NCBI GenBank assembly: GCA_014218235.1
Contig: CM024760.1
Location: 67,768,961-67,832,960 of the forward strand
Source of the DNA: Colocasia esculenta
Lineage: Eukaryota > Streptophyta > Magnoliopsida > Alismatales > Araceae
Direction: 5' to 3'
Length of the DNA: 64,000 nucleotides
Shown here: in pieces, positions 33,161 through 44,306 of the stretch
Position numbering within the stretch: the first letter of the stretch is position 1
Layout: every line of letters starts with the position of its first letter
Translations under genes and position numbers: made by a program
The notes under the pieces: generated by a model
Seen by the model: the letters and a program-made list of their open reading frames with translations, nothing else
Databases searched by the model: none
What the model was told of the DNA's origin: nothing

Positions 33161-33387
33161 ATGGAAAGCAACAAGGGATTTATGTCTGAAGGACACTCAG
33201 TGTCCAGGCCTCCCTACTTTGATGGCACTTGCTATACTTATTGGAAAAATTGTATGCATGTCTTTCTGAGAGCTCAAGACTATGAGCTGTGGAAGATCGT
33301 CAGCATGGGGCCTTGAAAGCTGCCTGGTGACGAAGATACCTGCACAAGAGAGCAAATCCGCAAAGGCACCTTGAACTGGAGCACATT
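33161..33387 (+). pseudogene. Sirevirus gag, N-terminal piece
   Basis: ATG at 33161 begins MESNKGFMSEGHS, then RPPYFDGTCYTYWKN and FLRAQDYELWKIV, the N-terminal motif (DUF4219-like) of copia gag. A TGA at 33314-33316 interrupts it. At 33388 the LARD inserts after TLNWST; the frame resumes at 42833. ACATT (33383-33387) is one copy of the target duplication. Confidence 0.85.
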
Positions 33388-33751
33388 TGTAATGACCCGA
33401 CCTCCTGGACCCCCTCCAGGGACCCCGAAGGTCACGCCGCCACCAACGGATCCGAAGACCTAGAAGGGTTAGAATTTACTCCAGTGAGATAAGCAAAGAA
33501 TTCAAATAACTATAACAAGAAAGTTCGTACATTAATAAAGAAGTTAAGTACAACATGTCCCAAATAAAAGTACAGGTACAGAAAGAAAGGTGCAGTCCTT
33601 AAAGGGCATACCCCGAGGACTTGCAAAAAGGCCACTCTCAACTCACGGTACAAAGAGCACTCACGCTCAAAACTCACACTACTGGAAATGCATGGCGAAC
33701 AAACCGCCACCACGACCGTCTGGCAACGAACTCCTGCAACAGCGAGTCCCT

Positions 33752-33793
33752 ACCTGAAGAGAGTAGGGGGGTGAGCCTCACGAACAAGGCTCA
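33752..33793 (-). promoter_or_regulatory. Conserved LTR hairpin, LARD 3' LTR
   Basis: On the minus strand the arms TGAGCCT and AGGCTCA pair over 7 bp. Two G-T wobbles extend the stem to 9 bp around a TTCG loop. CTTCAGGTAGG follows about 15 bases later. It lies about 385-405 bp from the LTR 3' end. Confidence 0.6.
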
Positions 33794-35439
33794 GTAGGGA
33801 TAACTAGTCCCTTACCAGCTAGAGCAGCAGGAACTCCAACAAGCGGAAGCAAAACTACTCTACAAAGTAGTAAAGCAAGAAATGCCTACCAAAGAGTACT
33901 ACAAAGTAGCAGAAACATAGAAACACCTCGATCACAACCCAGGTGAGGCCAAACACGACTCTTGCAGAACCAGCGGGGTCAAACACATGCGGAAGCAACT
34001 AGAGTAACGCCACGACCCGCAACCACGGTCGGACCAGAGCAACACAATGTGGAAGCAATCCCTCGGCACACACCCGCCGAGACAACGGAGCTCAAGGAAC
34101 ACCGGAGCGACCAAGTGAGACCAGAGTCTCATGACACAGCACCAACATCCGGGACCTTCATAAGGTCAGGAAGGAACAACCAGGTGTCACCCCGAGAGAC
34201 ACCAAGCAACCAAGTGAGAACGACGCCTCACAACCAGGCACGGCCACCTCAGACCTCCACATGGTCGAGGGCCCACAAGTAGTACCCCACTGCACCTCGG
34301 ACATGCCACGAGGTTAGCCAACTGCACACTCCGGTGCCACCACAGACGGCACCAAGGAACGGGTTACCGAAACAGCAGTTGGGTGCCTGCACAAGGAACC
34401 CCGAGAGAACCCGCATAGCAGAAAACCACTAACCACGACCCACGAGGCGAAACCAGACAAACCCACGGGACTAGACACAGCTAGGCTACAACCACCGTGC
34501 AGACTAGCGCGATGAGAAACCCGATCTCGGAAACAGCATGAGAAACACCATCACAATAAGAGCAAGCAAGCCACCGCCACAGGCAGCTAAGAGAGGGACT
34601 CACAGTCCACCCCTCTTGCACGCCGGCCACCGACTCCCACCTACAACCTCCCCGGTATAGTGAGGCTAGCGAGCCATAGCCAAGAACACAACCACAAACA
34701 CCGCAGTCCGGCCGAACTGCGACCCGACGCCTGACCTCCCTACGCGGCTGCAGAACCAACACAGAGCGAGGCAGTGAGAAGGACTAGCTGGTCCGCACCG
34801 AACGAGCGCCTCAACAACCTCGGAGACCCAGACCCAGCTAAGAGAGCTCTAAAATGACTCTACGCCACTGTCCCCACGTTTTCCCCTCCGCTCTGAGTCC
34901 GCCACACTAGGCTGTCAACCCGAGCACGCTCGTAGCCCGGAGAACTCCCTCAACAGGCTCCCGAGGATGGCTGTCCCAGGTAACGGTAACAACCTGTCTC
35001 GCGGACAAGCCCTCAAGTGCAGAGCACCGGGCGAGAGAGAACTGGCGGGGCAACCACCACAGAAACGGCACCGCTGGCTCGTAACTAAGACAAGCCCAAC
35101 AAGCACAGGCAGGCACGGCACCCCTTCCGAAAACCCCCAGAAGGGCAGTCGACCAACGCCGACACACACGGCATGGCACGAGAAACTTGAACACCACCAG
35201 ACAGAACAGAAACCAACACTCTGCTAATAATCGATTCGCAGTCAGAAATCTATTATTAGACAGACACATGCCTCCTAGCACCGCTGCTAGGACATAGCCA
35301 CGAAAGTGTCACCTTCTGTCACTAAACACAGGGAGGCAACCTGCCGCGTTCCCACCAGAAGGTCCTAAGGGCACACCCTGCCCTGGGGCACACGCCGGCA
35401 TGCCAACCGTGGCCACGGAAAACACCTGAGGCAGACCAG

Positions 35440-35690
35440 GACTTGTCACGCCCTCCTAAGCCATTGCGATACTATCGCGACGATCAGGGCCATCGTGACA
35501 AGACCCAGGTTGCATCGAGGAAGCGCGCCGTGACAACCAACTTGTCGCGACAGGAGACTAGGTCGCGAGACCATTGTCGCGATGGACGACCAGGCCACGA
35601 CAGCAAGACGATTGCGGTGGAAGGCCAGGTCATGACACGACCCTTATCGCGACGGCCAGCTGCACCGCGATAAGGTCGCGACATCAGTAG
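35440..35690. repeat. GTCGCGAC dyad array, LARD 3' LTR
   Basis: Repeated TATCGCGACG, TTGTCGCGACAGG, GGTCGCGAGACC, TTGTCGCGATGG and decayed forms. The right LTR has the same array at 41835-42075 with partly different decay. Confidence 0.8.
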
Positions 35691-38600
35691 GAAGGCCGAC
35701 CGACGGGATCCTCCATCCCGGGGTCGCCCACACAACTACAATCACCCAAACACGGGGAGGGGATCATGGTGAAAGTAGTAAACACAAGCATTCCACAAAG
35801 TGGACTCCCAATCCACACCAACATGAAAGGGCACAAGAATCCCTACTGGAGAACGAAGAACCAACCCATAAAAGGGACTTCACGACGAGCTTGCCACCTC
35901 CTCCTCGCCCCCACGGCGCCGCTCCTGCTCTGCACGAGCCGCTGCCGCTCCGCCACGAACTCCAATCGCCGGAGAAGAGAGAGGAGAGGAAAGGAGGAAA
36001 AGAGCCAAAGGAGGGAAAAGGGGCGCCGACCAAGGCTTTTAGCCTCCAGCCCTCAGAACGTGACAGGGCCGGGTGTCACGATAGAAACCTTATCGCAACG
36101 GCCATCTAGACCGCAACCAGAACGCACCCTCCCTGGGGGCCGCAACAACCCGACAGGTCAGTCTGCCACACCTGCCATCCTCACAGGCGCCATACGACTG
36201 AAAAGCGGAAAGTAGTCACGACCCGTTGACCGGGCGCGACTAGAACACGACGGTAAAGGCAGTCACAACAAGGGATGACTATCGCGATGGGAACCTCCGT
36301 CGCGACAAGGCCAGTCATCCCTCACACAACGAAAAGTCGGAAAGCCCGAGATGTAACAATACATCAAACAAAAAAAATAATTTCATCCTCGAAATTTAAG
36401 GGCGAAACCCGGTTGGAGAAAACAACAGGTGCAAAGGGACCAATAAGTTGCACCGCTACTTCCCGGTGGTCACCACCACGACCCTGCCACAAACGGAGTG
36501 CCAAACCAGACATCCGACAGCTCATAGGGTGCATAACAACGGCGCAGAGCACACAAGTAGATGTCAACAACTCCACAGGTGCAGCACGCACCAAGCCGAC
36601 CAGAAACACTCAAAGCGCTAATCAAAACCACGATTGAGCCCTCAACAACGCACACTATTGAGACCTACCTATCAGTAACTCCCTTTGTCACCAACGACTA
36701 GACCGAGGTCCCAGCTACTGACAACAACCAAGAAAAATGCCAAGAGGTCATCCACAAGACTCCACTGAATGGCTCCGCACAACTAGCAACAGCTAGTATA
36801 TACGGCAAGGCAAACGAGAGCTTCTTAATGGTGACCCAAAACCAAGTGGAAATCACACACATGGAGGACCCACGGCGAGCAAGACAGTGTCCGCCGACAC
36901 CACTAGATGTCACCCAAATCGTCCTCGTGGCCCGAAAAGGACACACAATGTCTGTGGAGCCACAGAAAGCTAACCCACATGCTCCATAAGCACACACGCA
37001 GAGGCAAAACCAAGGAAGGCGTCTGAGGTTGGCAAGGCCAGACAACTCGAGACGTCGGCAAACTGCACAGGAAATGAAACAACTACATAGGTCGAAGCCA
37101 GCATGTCGACCTCAAAGGGACCCAAACCGAAGTAGGGTACCCCAACTGGACACACTCGCTCCCAAGCGAGGGAGAAAACCCGGACATAGGCCACGACCAA
37201 AGCCTGGCGTACCACCGATAGGGCTACCAAGACGGGGCAAAACAGTCACCCCAGAGCGGTAACGGTACAGCCACAAGGCATTGGCCAACACATGGTGTCC
37301 CAGAGGCAGAAAACTCAATGCCTCAAACACCGAGCAAACTCACGAAGCAACACACAAAGCTCACGATCAAGACACACGGCACGACACACGGTGCTAACAC
37401 CACCACTAGGAGCTACCCAAAGTGCAACACAATGCACCAAGGCTCCAGACGGAACAAAATAAACCACTCGGGCACGAGCACATGGTGCTACCACCAACAC
37501 CAAAACCAGGCAAGATGCAACATGGTTGCACCAGTAGCCGAGACAACACAGGCTAACAGGAAGGACCCTCCATAAGAGACCTGCCAAAAGCCACACGCAA
37601 AAAAACCGCAAGCCTAAGAAGGGCAGAACATGCCACACCGGCCGCGAACCCTCAAGGCACAAAGACACGAAACATCGAAAAGAAATACGCTCAAGATGTA
37701 GTACCCAACTGCACCAACGGCCTGAAATGACTCTCTACCAGAGACCCACACAAGCAAAACATGCGGAGAACCAGCAGCTACAAGAGCGCAACCATCATAT
37801 TAGCTCTTAGAAGCGCACAACATGAGGCATCGCTCCTACCACCACAGTCGGAGAGGGCCACACACCAAACGGCGACAAGTGCCTCCAAGCACAGCAAAGG
37901 CACAAGCGGAAACACACACCGAGACGATGCTTGCACAAGCAAGCCAAACAATAGAAAACTAGTGCTGCCTCACACTGAACACAGGGCACGCTGCCCTACA
38001 TCGTCCAGTAAGGCAACAAGAAACCAGCACAGCGTGGAACTGCACAATAGGTACATCACGACCTATCGCACTACAAGGAAAACAACGCGCATGAGGTGAG
38101 CAACCAATTCAACCTCAAGACAACACAAGGGGAGGGACCTTCGCCACAAAGGTCACCACGGTGCGCAACATGGCACCAAATGCCATGTGAAAGCACCACC
38201 ACCCCGAGCATCCCACAGAAAGCAGAGGAAGAAGGCACACAACCAGCCTTATCCTTATACAAAGGAGAAAACATCACACTAGGTTGACTCTCACCTAAGA
38301 GACACAGCCAACCAACACCCACTACACTCACCAGACCACCATCTGGGAGAGCACGCAGGGCGCGAGAAACGAAGCAAACCACCCGACCACTGGGATACAT
38401 GAAGTCCCACCAGAGAAACCGAGAAAACTCGAAACTAATAGGAAGACAACCTAGTCAGCACAACGGCTAGACACACGGCCAAGGGCACAACACCTTGACT
38501 GACAATGCCTAAACCGACTGTAACACGGATAGTCCAATCGGAAATAGCGACAGCTCATCTCCACAGAGAGAGAGAGAGCAGCGACAAGCAAAAACAAACA

Positions 38601-38714
38601 TAAGGCAGCTTGGGGAGGACATCCACCCAAAGCGCCAAGAGCCGTTCTAGAAACCATCACCAGAACGCAGCCCAAACAAACGGCCAACAGAGAGAACACA
38701 GCAGACAACAGAAG

Positions 38715-39225
38715 CAACACAACTAGTTCTCGGAGAACCTCCACCAGAACCACCAAGGCGCCGTTCTGAGAAAACCCACCAGAATGCAACAGCCAACACA
38801 AAAGCAACATATCTCAACCCTGAGGTAGCACAACAACTGGCAGAAACAAGCCCGGAACAGTCCTGAGAGCGAACCACACCAGGACAACAACCAACAGTTC
38901 TGGGAAACCGCACCAGAACACAGAGCAACCAAGCGATGCACCTCAACCCAGAGGGCAACGCAACGGCAACCAACCAAACAACAGAGACCTCAACTAAAGA
39001 GGCAACACAATGGAAGACTTCAACAAGCACAGAAGCAGTCCCAGAGGGAGAGTAACTCTCACTAGGAAACACCACCAGAACACAGCAGCCAAGCGATGCA
39101 CCTCAACCAGAGGGCAATGCCACAACAACCAGAAATGAGCACAACACAGTTCTGGGAAAACCTCACTTCTCCCAGAACTAGCAGAGAAGAACTCTAGGAA
39201 CACCTCGCCAGAGTTCACAACTAGC
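38715..39225. repeat. Degenerate internal repeats with GTTCTGG/CCAGAAC dyads
   Basis: Units of roughly 100-170 bp, each with an inverted pair GTTCTGG ... CCAGAAC and a neighbouring GCGATGCACCTCAACC block. The related fragment at 31255-31735 has the same dyads. Confidence 0.7.
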
Positions 39226-39790
39226 CAGCACAAAGCTGGCAACAACCATAGACAGGTGTCACAGTGCTCAACTAGTGGTGCAACACGGCACATAAAGCAT
39301 CTGCTTAGCTTGAGCAACGACGCCGACTGAGCAGAGCACAACGCCCAACGGCGCACAGGCACATAAGGCCAAACACACAGCCAACACAACACACACCCCA
39401 ACAACAAGGGGACATCCAACAAGGACTCACCCCAACAACAAGGGGACATCCAACAAGGCAAGGACACCTTCTACCGGTTTCGCAGACCACAACCCTGCAC
39501 CGGTGAAAGCCACACCACACGTAGGCTCTCTCAGCCTTCGCGACACACCCACACGGACGTGCAGGCTTACGACGAACCCAAACATAGCATGAGCGAACTA
39601 GCAACAACGCTCGAAGCACGCGCACCCAGCAACAACAGCAACACACTCAGACATTGCTGGAAAGCTAGCCACCTGCAACAAAGAGCCAAATGCTACAGCA
39701 ACTCTACACGGACGGGCCAGCAGCGTACTAGTACCTTTCTTTGGGACAACCATAGTTATCAATTCATTACAAATCTCGTTGGACCCATGA

Positions 39791-39802
39791 GCTTTGATAC
39801 CA
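39791..39802 (-). promoter_or_regulatory. Primer binding site of the LARD
   Basis: TGGTATCAAAGC on the minus strand, one base from the LTR border at 39804; matches initiator methionine tRNA. This shows that the element is transcribed from the minus strand. Confidence 0.9.
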
Positions 39803-40163
39803 TTGTAACGACCCGACCTCTCAGACACCCGCAAGGGACCCCGAAGGTCGCGCCGCCACCCACGGATCCGAAGACCCGGAAGGGTTAGAATTTAGTCCAT
39901 TGAGATAAACAATGAATTCAAATAACTATAACAAGAAATTTCGTACATTAATAAAGAAATTAAGTACAATATGTCTCAAATAAAAGTACAGGTACAGAAA
40001 GAAAGGTGCAGTTCTTAAGGGGCATACCCCGAGGACTTGCAAAAAGGTCACTCTCAACTCATAGTACAAAGAGCACTCACGCTCACAACTCACACAGCTA
40101 GCAACGCACGGAGAACAAATCGCCACCACGACCGTTGGGCAACGAACTCCTGCGACAGCGAGT

Positions 40164-40209
40164 CCCTACCTGAAGAGAGTAGGGGGTTGAGCCTTGCGAA
40201 CAAGGCTCA
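40164..40209 (-). promoter_or_regulatory. Conserved LTR hairpin, LARD 5' LTR
   Basis: On the minus strand the arms TGAGCCTTG and CAAGGCTCA pair perfectly over 9 bp around loop TTCG. CTTCAGGTAGGG follows at 40173-40162. This is the best hairpin of the set. It lies about 385-405 bp from the LTR 3' end. Confidence 0.65.
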
Positions 40210-41834
40210 GTAGGGATAACCAGTCCCCTACCAGCCAGAGCAGTAGGAACTCCAAAAAGCAGAAGCAAAACTACTCTACAAACAAGTAAAGCGAGAAACG
40301 CCTACCAGAGAGTACTACAAAGCAACGGAAACAAAGAAACGCCTCGACCACAACCCGAGTCAGGCCAAACACGACTCCCGCAGAACCAGCGGGGTCAAAC
40401 ACATGTGGAAACAACTAGAGCAATGCCACGACCTGCAACTAGGGTCGGGCTAGAGCAACACAACACAGAAGCAAACCCTCGGCACACACCTGCTGAGACA
40501 ACGGAGCTCACGGAACACCAGAGCGACCAAGTGAGACCAGAGTCTCACGACACAACACCAACATCCCAGATCTCCATAAGGTCAGGAAGGAACAACCAGG
40601 TGTCACCCCGAGAGACACCAAGCAACCAAGTGAGAACGACGTCTCACCACCAAGCACGGCCACCTTAGACCTCCACAAGGTCGAGGGCCCACAAGCAGAA
40701 CCCCCCTGCACCTCGGACATGCCACGAGGTCAGGGAACTACACACTTCGGTGCCACCACAGATGACACCAGGGAATGGGTTACTGAAATAATAGTTGGGT
40801 GCCTACACAAGACACCCCGAGAGAACCCGCATAGCGGAAACCACTAACCACGACCCACGAGGCCAAACCAACCAAACCCATGGGACTAGACACGGCTAGG
40901 CTACAACCACCGTGCAGACTTGGGCGATGAGAAACCAAATCTTGGAAACAGCATGAGAAACACCGTCACAACAAGAGCAACCAAGCCACCGCCACAGGCA
41001 GCTAAGAGAGGGACACACAGTCCACCCCTCTTGCACGCCGGCCGTCGACTCCCGCCTACAACCTCCCCGGTAGAGTGAGGCTAGCAAGCCACAGCCAAGA
41101 ACACAACCACAAACACCGCAGTCCGGCCGAACTGCGGCCCCACGCCTGACCTCCCTACGCGGCTCTAGAACCAACGTAGAGCGAGGCAGTGAGAACGACG
41201 CCTCAACCACCTCGGATACCCAGACCTAACTAAGAGAGCTTTACAAATGACTCTACAACGCTGTCCAAACTGTTTTCCCCTCCGCTCCGAGTCCGCCACA
41301 CTAGGCTATCGACCCGAGCATGCTCGTAGCCCGAAGAACTCCCTCAACAGGCTCCCGAGGATGGGGGTCCCAGGTAACGGTAACAACCTGTCTCACGGAC
41401 AAGCCCTAGAGTGCCCAGCACCGGGCAAGAGAGAACTGGCGGGGCAACCACCACAGAAACAACACCACTGGCTCATAACCAAGACAAGCCCAGCATGCAC
41501 ATACAGGCACGGCACCCTTTCCAGAAACCCCCAGAAGGGCTGTCGACCAACGCTGGCACACACGGCACGGCCTGAGAAACTGAAACACCACTAGACAGAA
41601 CAGAAACCAACGCTCTGCTAATAATCGATTGGCAGTCAGACAATCGATTATTAGACAGATGCGCGCCTCCTAGCACTGCTACTAGGACACAACCACAAAG
41701 GTGTCACCTTCGGTCACTAAACACAGGGAGGCAACCTGCTGCATTCCCACCAGAAGGTCCTAAGGGCACACCATGCCTTGGGGCACATGCCGACACACCA
41801 ACCATGGCCACGGAAAACACCCGAGGTAGACCAG

Positions 41835-42075
41835 GTCTTGTCGCGCCCTCCTAAGCCGTCACGATATCGTCTCGACGGTCAGGGCCACCATGACAAGACC
41901 CAGGTCATGTCGCGGAAGCGCACCTCGACAACCAACTTGTCGTGACAGGAGACCAGGTCGCGACACCATTGTCGCGACGGCCGACCAGGCCGCGACAGTA
42001 AGACGATCGCGGCGGAAGGCTAGGTCGCGACACGACCCTTATCACGATGGCCAGCTACGTTGCGATAAAGTCACG
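41835..42075. repeat. GTCGCGAC dyad array, LARD 5' LTR
   Basis: CTTGTCGCGCCC, GGTCGCGACACC, TTGTCGCGACGG, GGCCGCGACAG, GGTCGCGACACG and others over 240 bp. Confidence 0.8.
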
Positions 42076-42832
42076 TCCAACTGGGGCGATGCCTCCTCTG
42101 ATGTCGCGACGCGCCCTACAGTCACGACATCAACAAGAAGGCCGACCGATGGGATCCTCCATCCCGAGGTTGCCCACACAACTACAATCACCCAAACACG
42201 GGGAGGGGATCATGGTGAAAGCAGTAAACACAAGCATTCCACAAAGTGGACTCCCAATCCACACCAACAAGAAAGGGCACAAGAATCCCTACTGGAGAAC
42301 GAAGAGCCAACCCACAAAGGGGCCTTCACGACGAGCTTTCCACCTCCTCCTCACTCCCACGGCGCCACTGCCGCTCCGCACGAGCCGCTGCCGCTCCGCC
42401 ACGAGCTCCAACCGTCGGAGAAGAGAGAGGAGAAGCCTCTCCACCTCGGAGAGGAGAGGAAAGGAGGAAAAGAGCCAAAGGAGGGAAAATGGGCACCGAC
42501 CAAGGCTTTTAGCCTCCGACCCCAGAGCGCGACGGGGCAGGGTGTCGCGATACAAACCTTATCGCAACGGCCGCCCAGACCGCGACTAGAACACGCCCTC
42601 CCTGGGTGCTGCGATAACCCGACAGGTCAGTTTGCCACACCAGCCATCCTGACAGGCATCAAATGACTGAAAAGTGGAAAGTAGTCACGACCCGTTGACT
42701 GGGTGCGACCAGAACGCGACGGCAAAGGCGGTCGCAACAAGGGATGACTGTCGCGACGGGCACCTCCATTGCGACAAGGCCAGTCTTCCCTCATACAATG
42801 AAAAGCCGGAAAGCTCGAGATGTTACAGCATT

Positions 42833-44306
42833 GAACATGATGCAATGCACTATGCATCCAAAGGAATACTCAAGGTCTCCACATGCAAGTCAGCAAAGGA
42901 AATGTGGGACAAGCTGGAGCTCATCTATGAAGGTACGTCTGAGGTAAGGGAAACCAAAGCTAGCATGTTAGTGTCTGAATATGAAATGTTTAAGATGAAA
43001 AATGAAGAAACCATTTCAGAAATGTTTGCTAGATTCATGATCATAGTAAATGGCTTGAAGGGTCTTAAGAAAGAATATAGTGAGAGTGACTTAGTAAGGA
43101 AGATACTTCAGTCTCTTCCATCATCTTGGCATACTAAGGCCACTATCATTGAGGATTCTAAAGACCTTTCCAGAATGAAATTTGATGAGCTAATTGGATA
43201 CCTGATGACTTCTGAAATTAATCTAAAAAGAAAGAAAATTGAGGTTAATCCTAGAAAATCCATTGCATTGAAAGCGTCTAATAAAGCCTCATCAAGTTCC
43301 AAGAAAGAGATTCAATAGGAATGTGATTAAACCAAACAGTCTAGTGATAGTGAGAATGATGAAATGGCCATGCTCACTAGACAGTTCAAAAAAATTCCTC
43401 AGGTTAAAAAAGAAAGGCTCAAGTAACTTCAAAACTCTTCCAAAAAAATATTTATCAAATAAGTTTGATTCTAATAAAAAATCTGACATGATTGTGTGCT
43501 ATGAGTGTAAGAAACCAGGGCACATGAGAGGTGAATGCCCAGAGCTCAAGAAGAAGCTGAAGAAGGACAAGTTCACATTCAAGAAAGCCAAGGCCATGAT
43601 GGTGACATGGAGTGATGAAGATGATGATGAACATGCTCAAGAAAGCTCTGATGATGAAGAGATCCAGTGTCTAATGGCAAGGAGTGAGGATTCGATTGAG
43701 GTAAACTCTTCCTTTAAAAATTACACTGTTGATGAATGGGAAGAGGCATATAGCTTATTGTTTCAGAAATTTTGTGATTATAAGTCTGAAAATAAGGCAC
43801 TGAAAAAGAAGATCACTAATCTAGTTCATAGCACAAGCCATAATGAACAAATTGCATTCCTAACTAAAGAGATTGAATTACTGAAAATTGAACAGAAAGG
43901 TTATCATAAGGAAATGGATTGTATAAAATAAAAACTTCAAGAAAATGAAAAGGAAAAACAAACTCAAAATAAATCTGTTGAAAAACTTCAAACTGAGAAT
44001 CAAGAGATTCAGAAAAGGTTAGAACAAGATGAAAAGGAACTAAAAGGAAAAATTGAAGATCTTTCAAAATTTGTAAAAGGAAAGCAAAATCCTGATGTTG
44101 TTTTGGGAGTTAAAACAAATGTAACAAGGCATGGACTTGAATTTCAACTAAAAAATCAAAAGAAACTAGGAGAGAAATTGATCACATCTTTTGTTGATTG
44201 TAGTCCAAGTACAAGTAAACAAGCTCGAACTAAAAATAAGGAATTGAAAAATAAACAAAAGACTTCTTCTGTTCAACAATCTAAGAATTCTGGCATAGAG
44301 TTATAA
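42833..44306 (+). pseudogene. Sirevirus gag, main and C-terminal piece
   Basis: Continues the gag split by the LARD. STCKSAKEMWDKLELIYEGT and SEYEMFKMKNEETISEMF are the UBN2-type gag core. A CCHC zinc knuckle (CYECKKPGHMRGEC) lies at about 43498-43540. It is followed by an acidic stretch and a long coiled coil (to 44306), as in Sirevirus gag proteins. Frameshifts occur near 42860 and 43318-43400, and TAA at 43929-43931 breaks the coiled coil. No protease, integrase or RT follows; the pol part is deleted. Confidence 0.85.

Larger units (their letters stand above)
33388..36358 (-). mobile_element. LARD 3' LTR
   Basis: On the plus strand it runs TGTAATGACC to CCCGAGATGTAACA, 2971 bp. It has a TGTCGCGACA-type dyad array at about 35440-35690 and the hairpin at 33772-33793. 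Confidence 0.9.
36359..39803 (-). mobile_element. LARD internal region, non-coding
   Basis: No gag, pol or other known protein in any frame. CA-rich on the plus strand. At 38715-39225 it holds several repeats built on AGTTCTGGGAAAACC and CCAGAAC. Many mid-size frames occur on both strands, but they only translate the repeats. Its first 1.2 kb (minus strand) matches the fragments at 27659-27700 and 30661-31772. Confidence 0.8.
33388..42827 (-). mobile_element. LARD: large non-autonomous chromovirus-derived LTR element, complete, 9.44 kb
   Basis: Two LTRs (33388-36358 and 39804-42827), about nine bases in ten alike over the first 240 bases, enclose 3.4 kb without any gag or pol. Orientation is minus, because TGGTATCAAAGC (the PBS) reads from the minus strand next to the right LTR, and a TTTCGAGGATGAAATT block (the usual chromovirus 3' end) lies next to the left LTR. 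Flanking ACATT (33383-33387) and GCATT (42828-42832) are a 4-of-5 target duplication in the split gag. It must have moved using enzymes of an autonomous relative. Confidence 0.92.
39804..42827 (-). mobile_element. LARD 5' LTR
   Basis: 3024 bp. On the minus strand it starts TGTAACATCTCGAGC and ends GGGTCGTTACA. It carries the same array and hairpin as the other LTR. Confidence 0.9.

Noticed and set aside
34481..39889. Many long open frames on both strands of the LARD
   Set aside because: They are GC-rich translations of LTR dyads and internal repeats, overlap each other on both strands and show no known domain.
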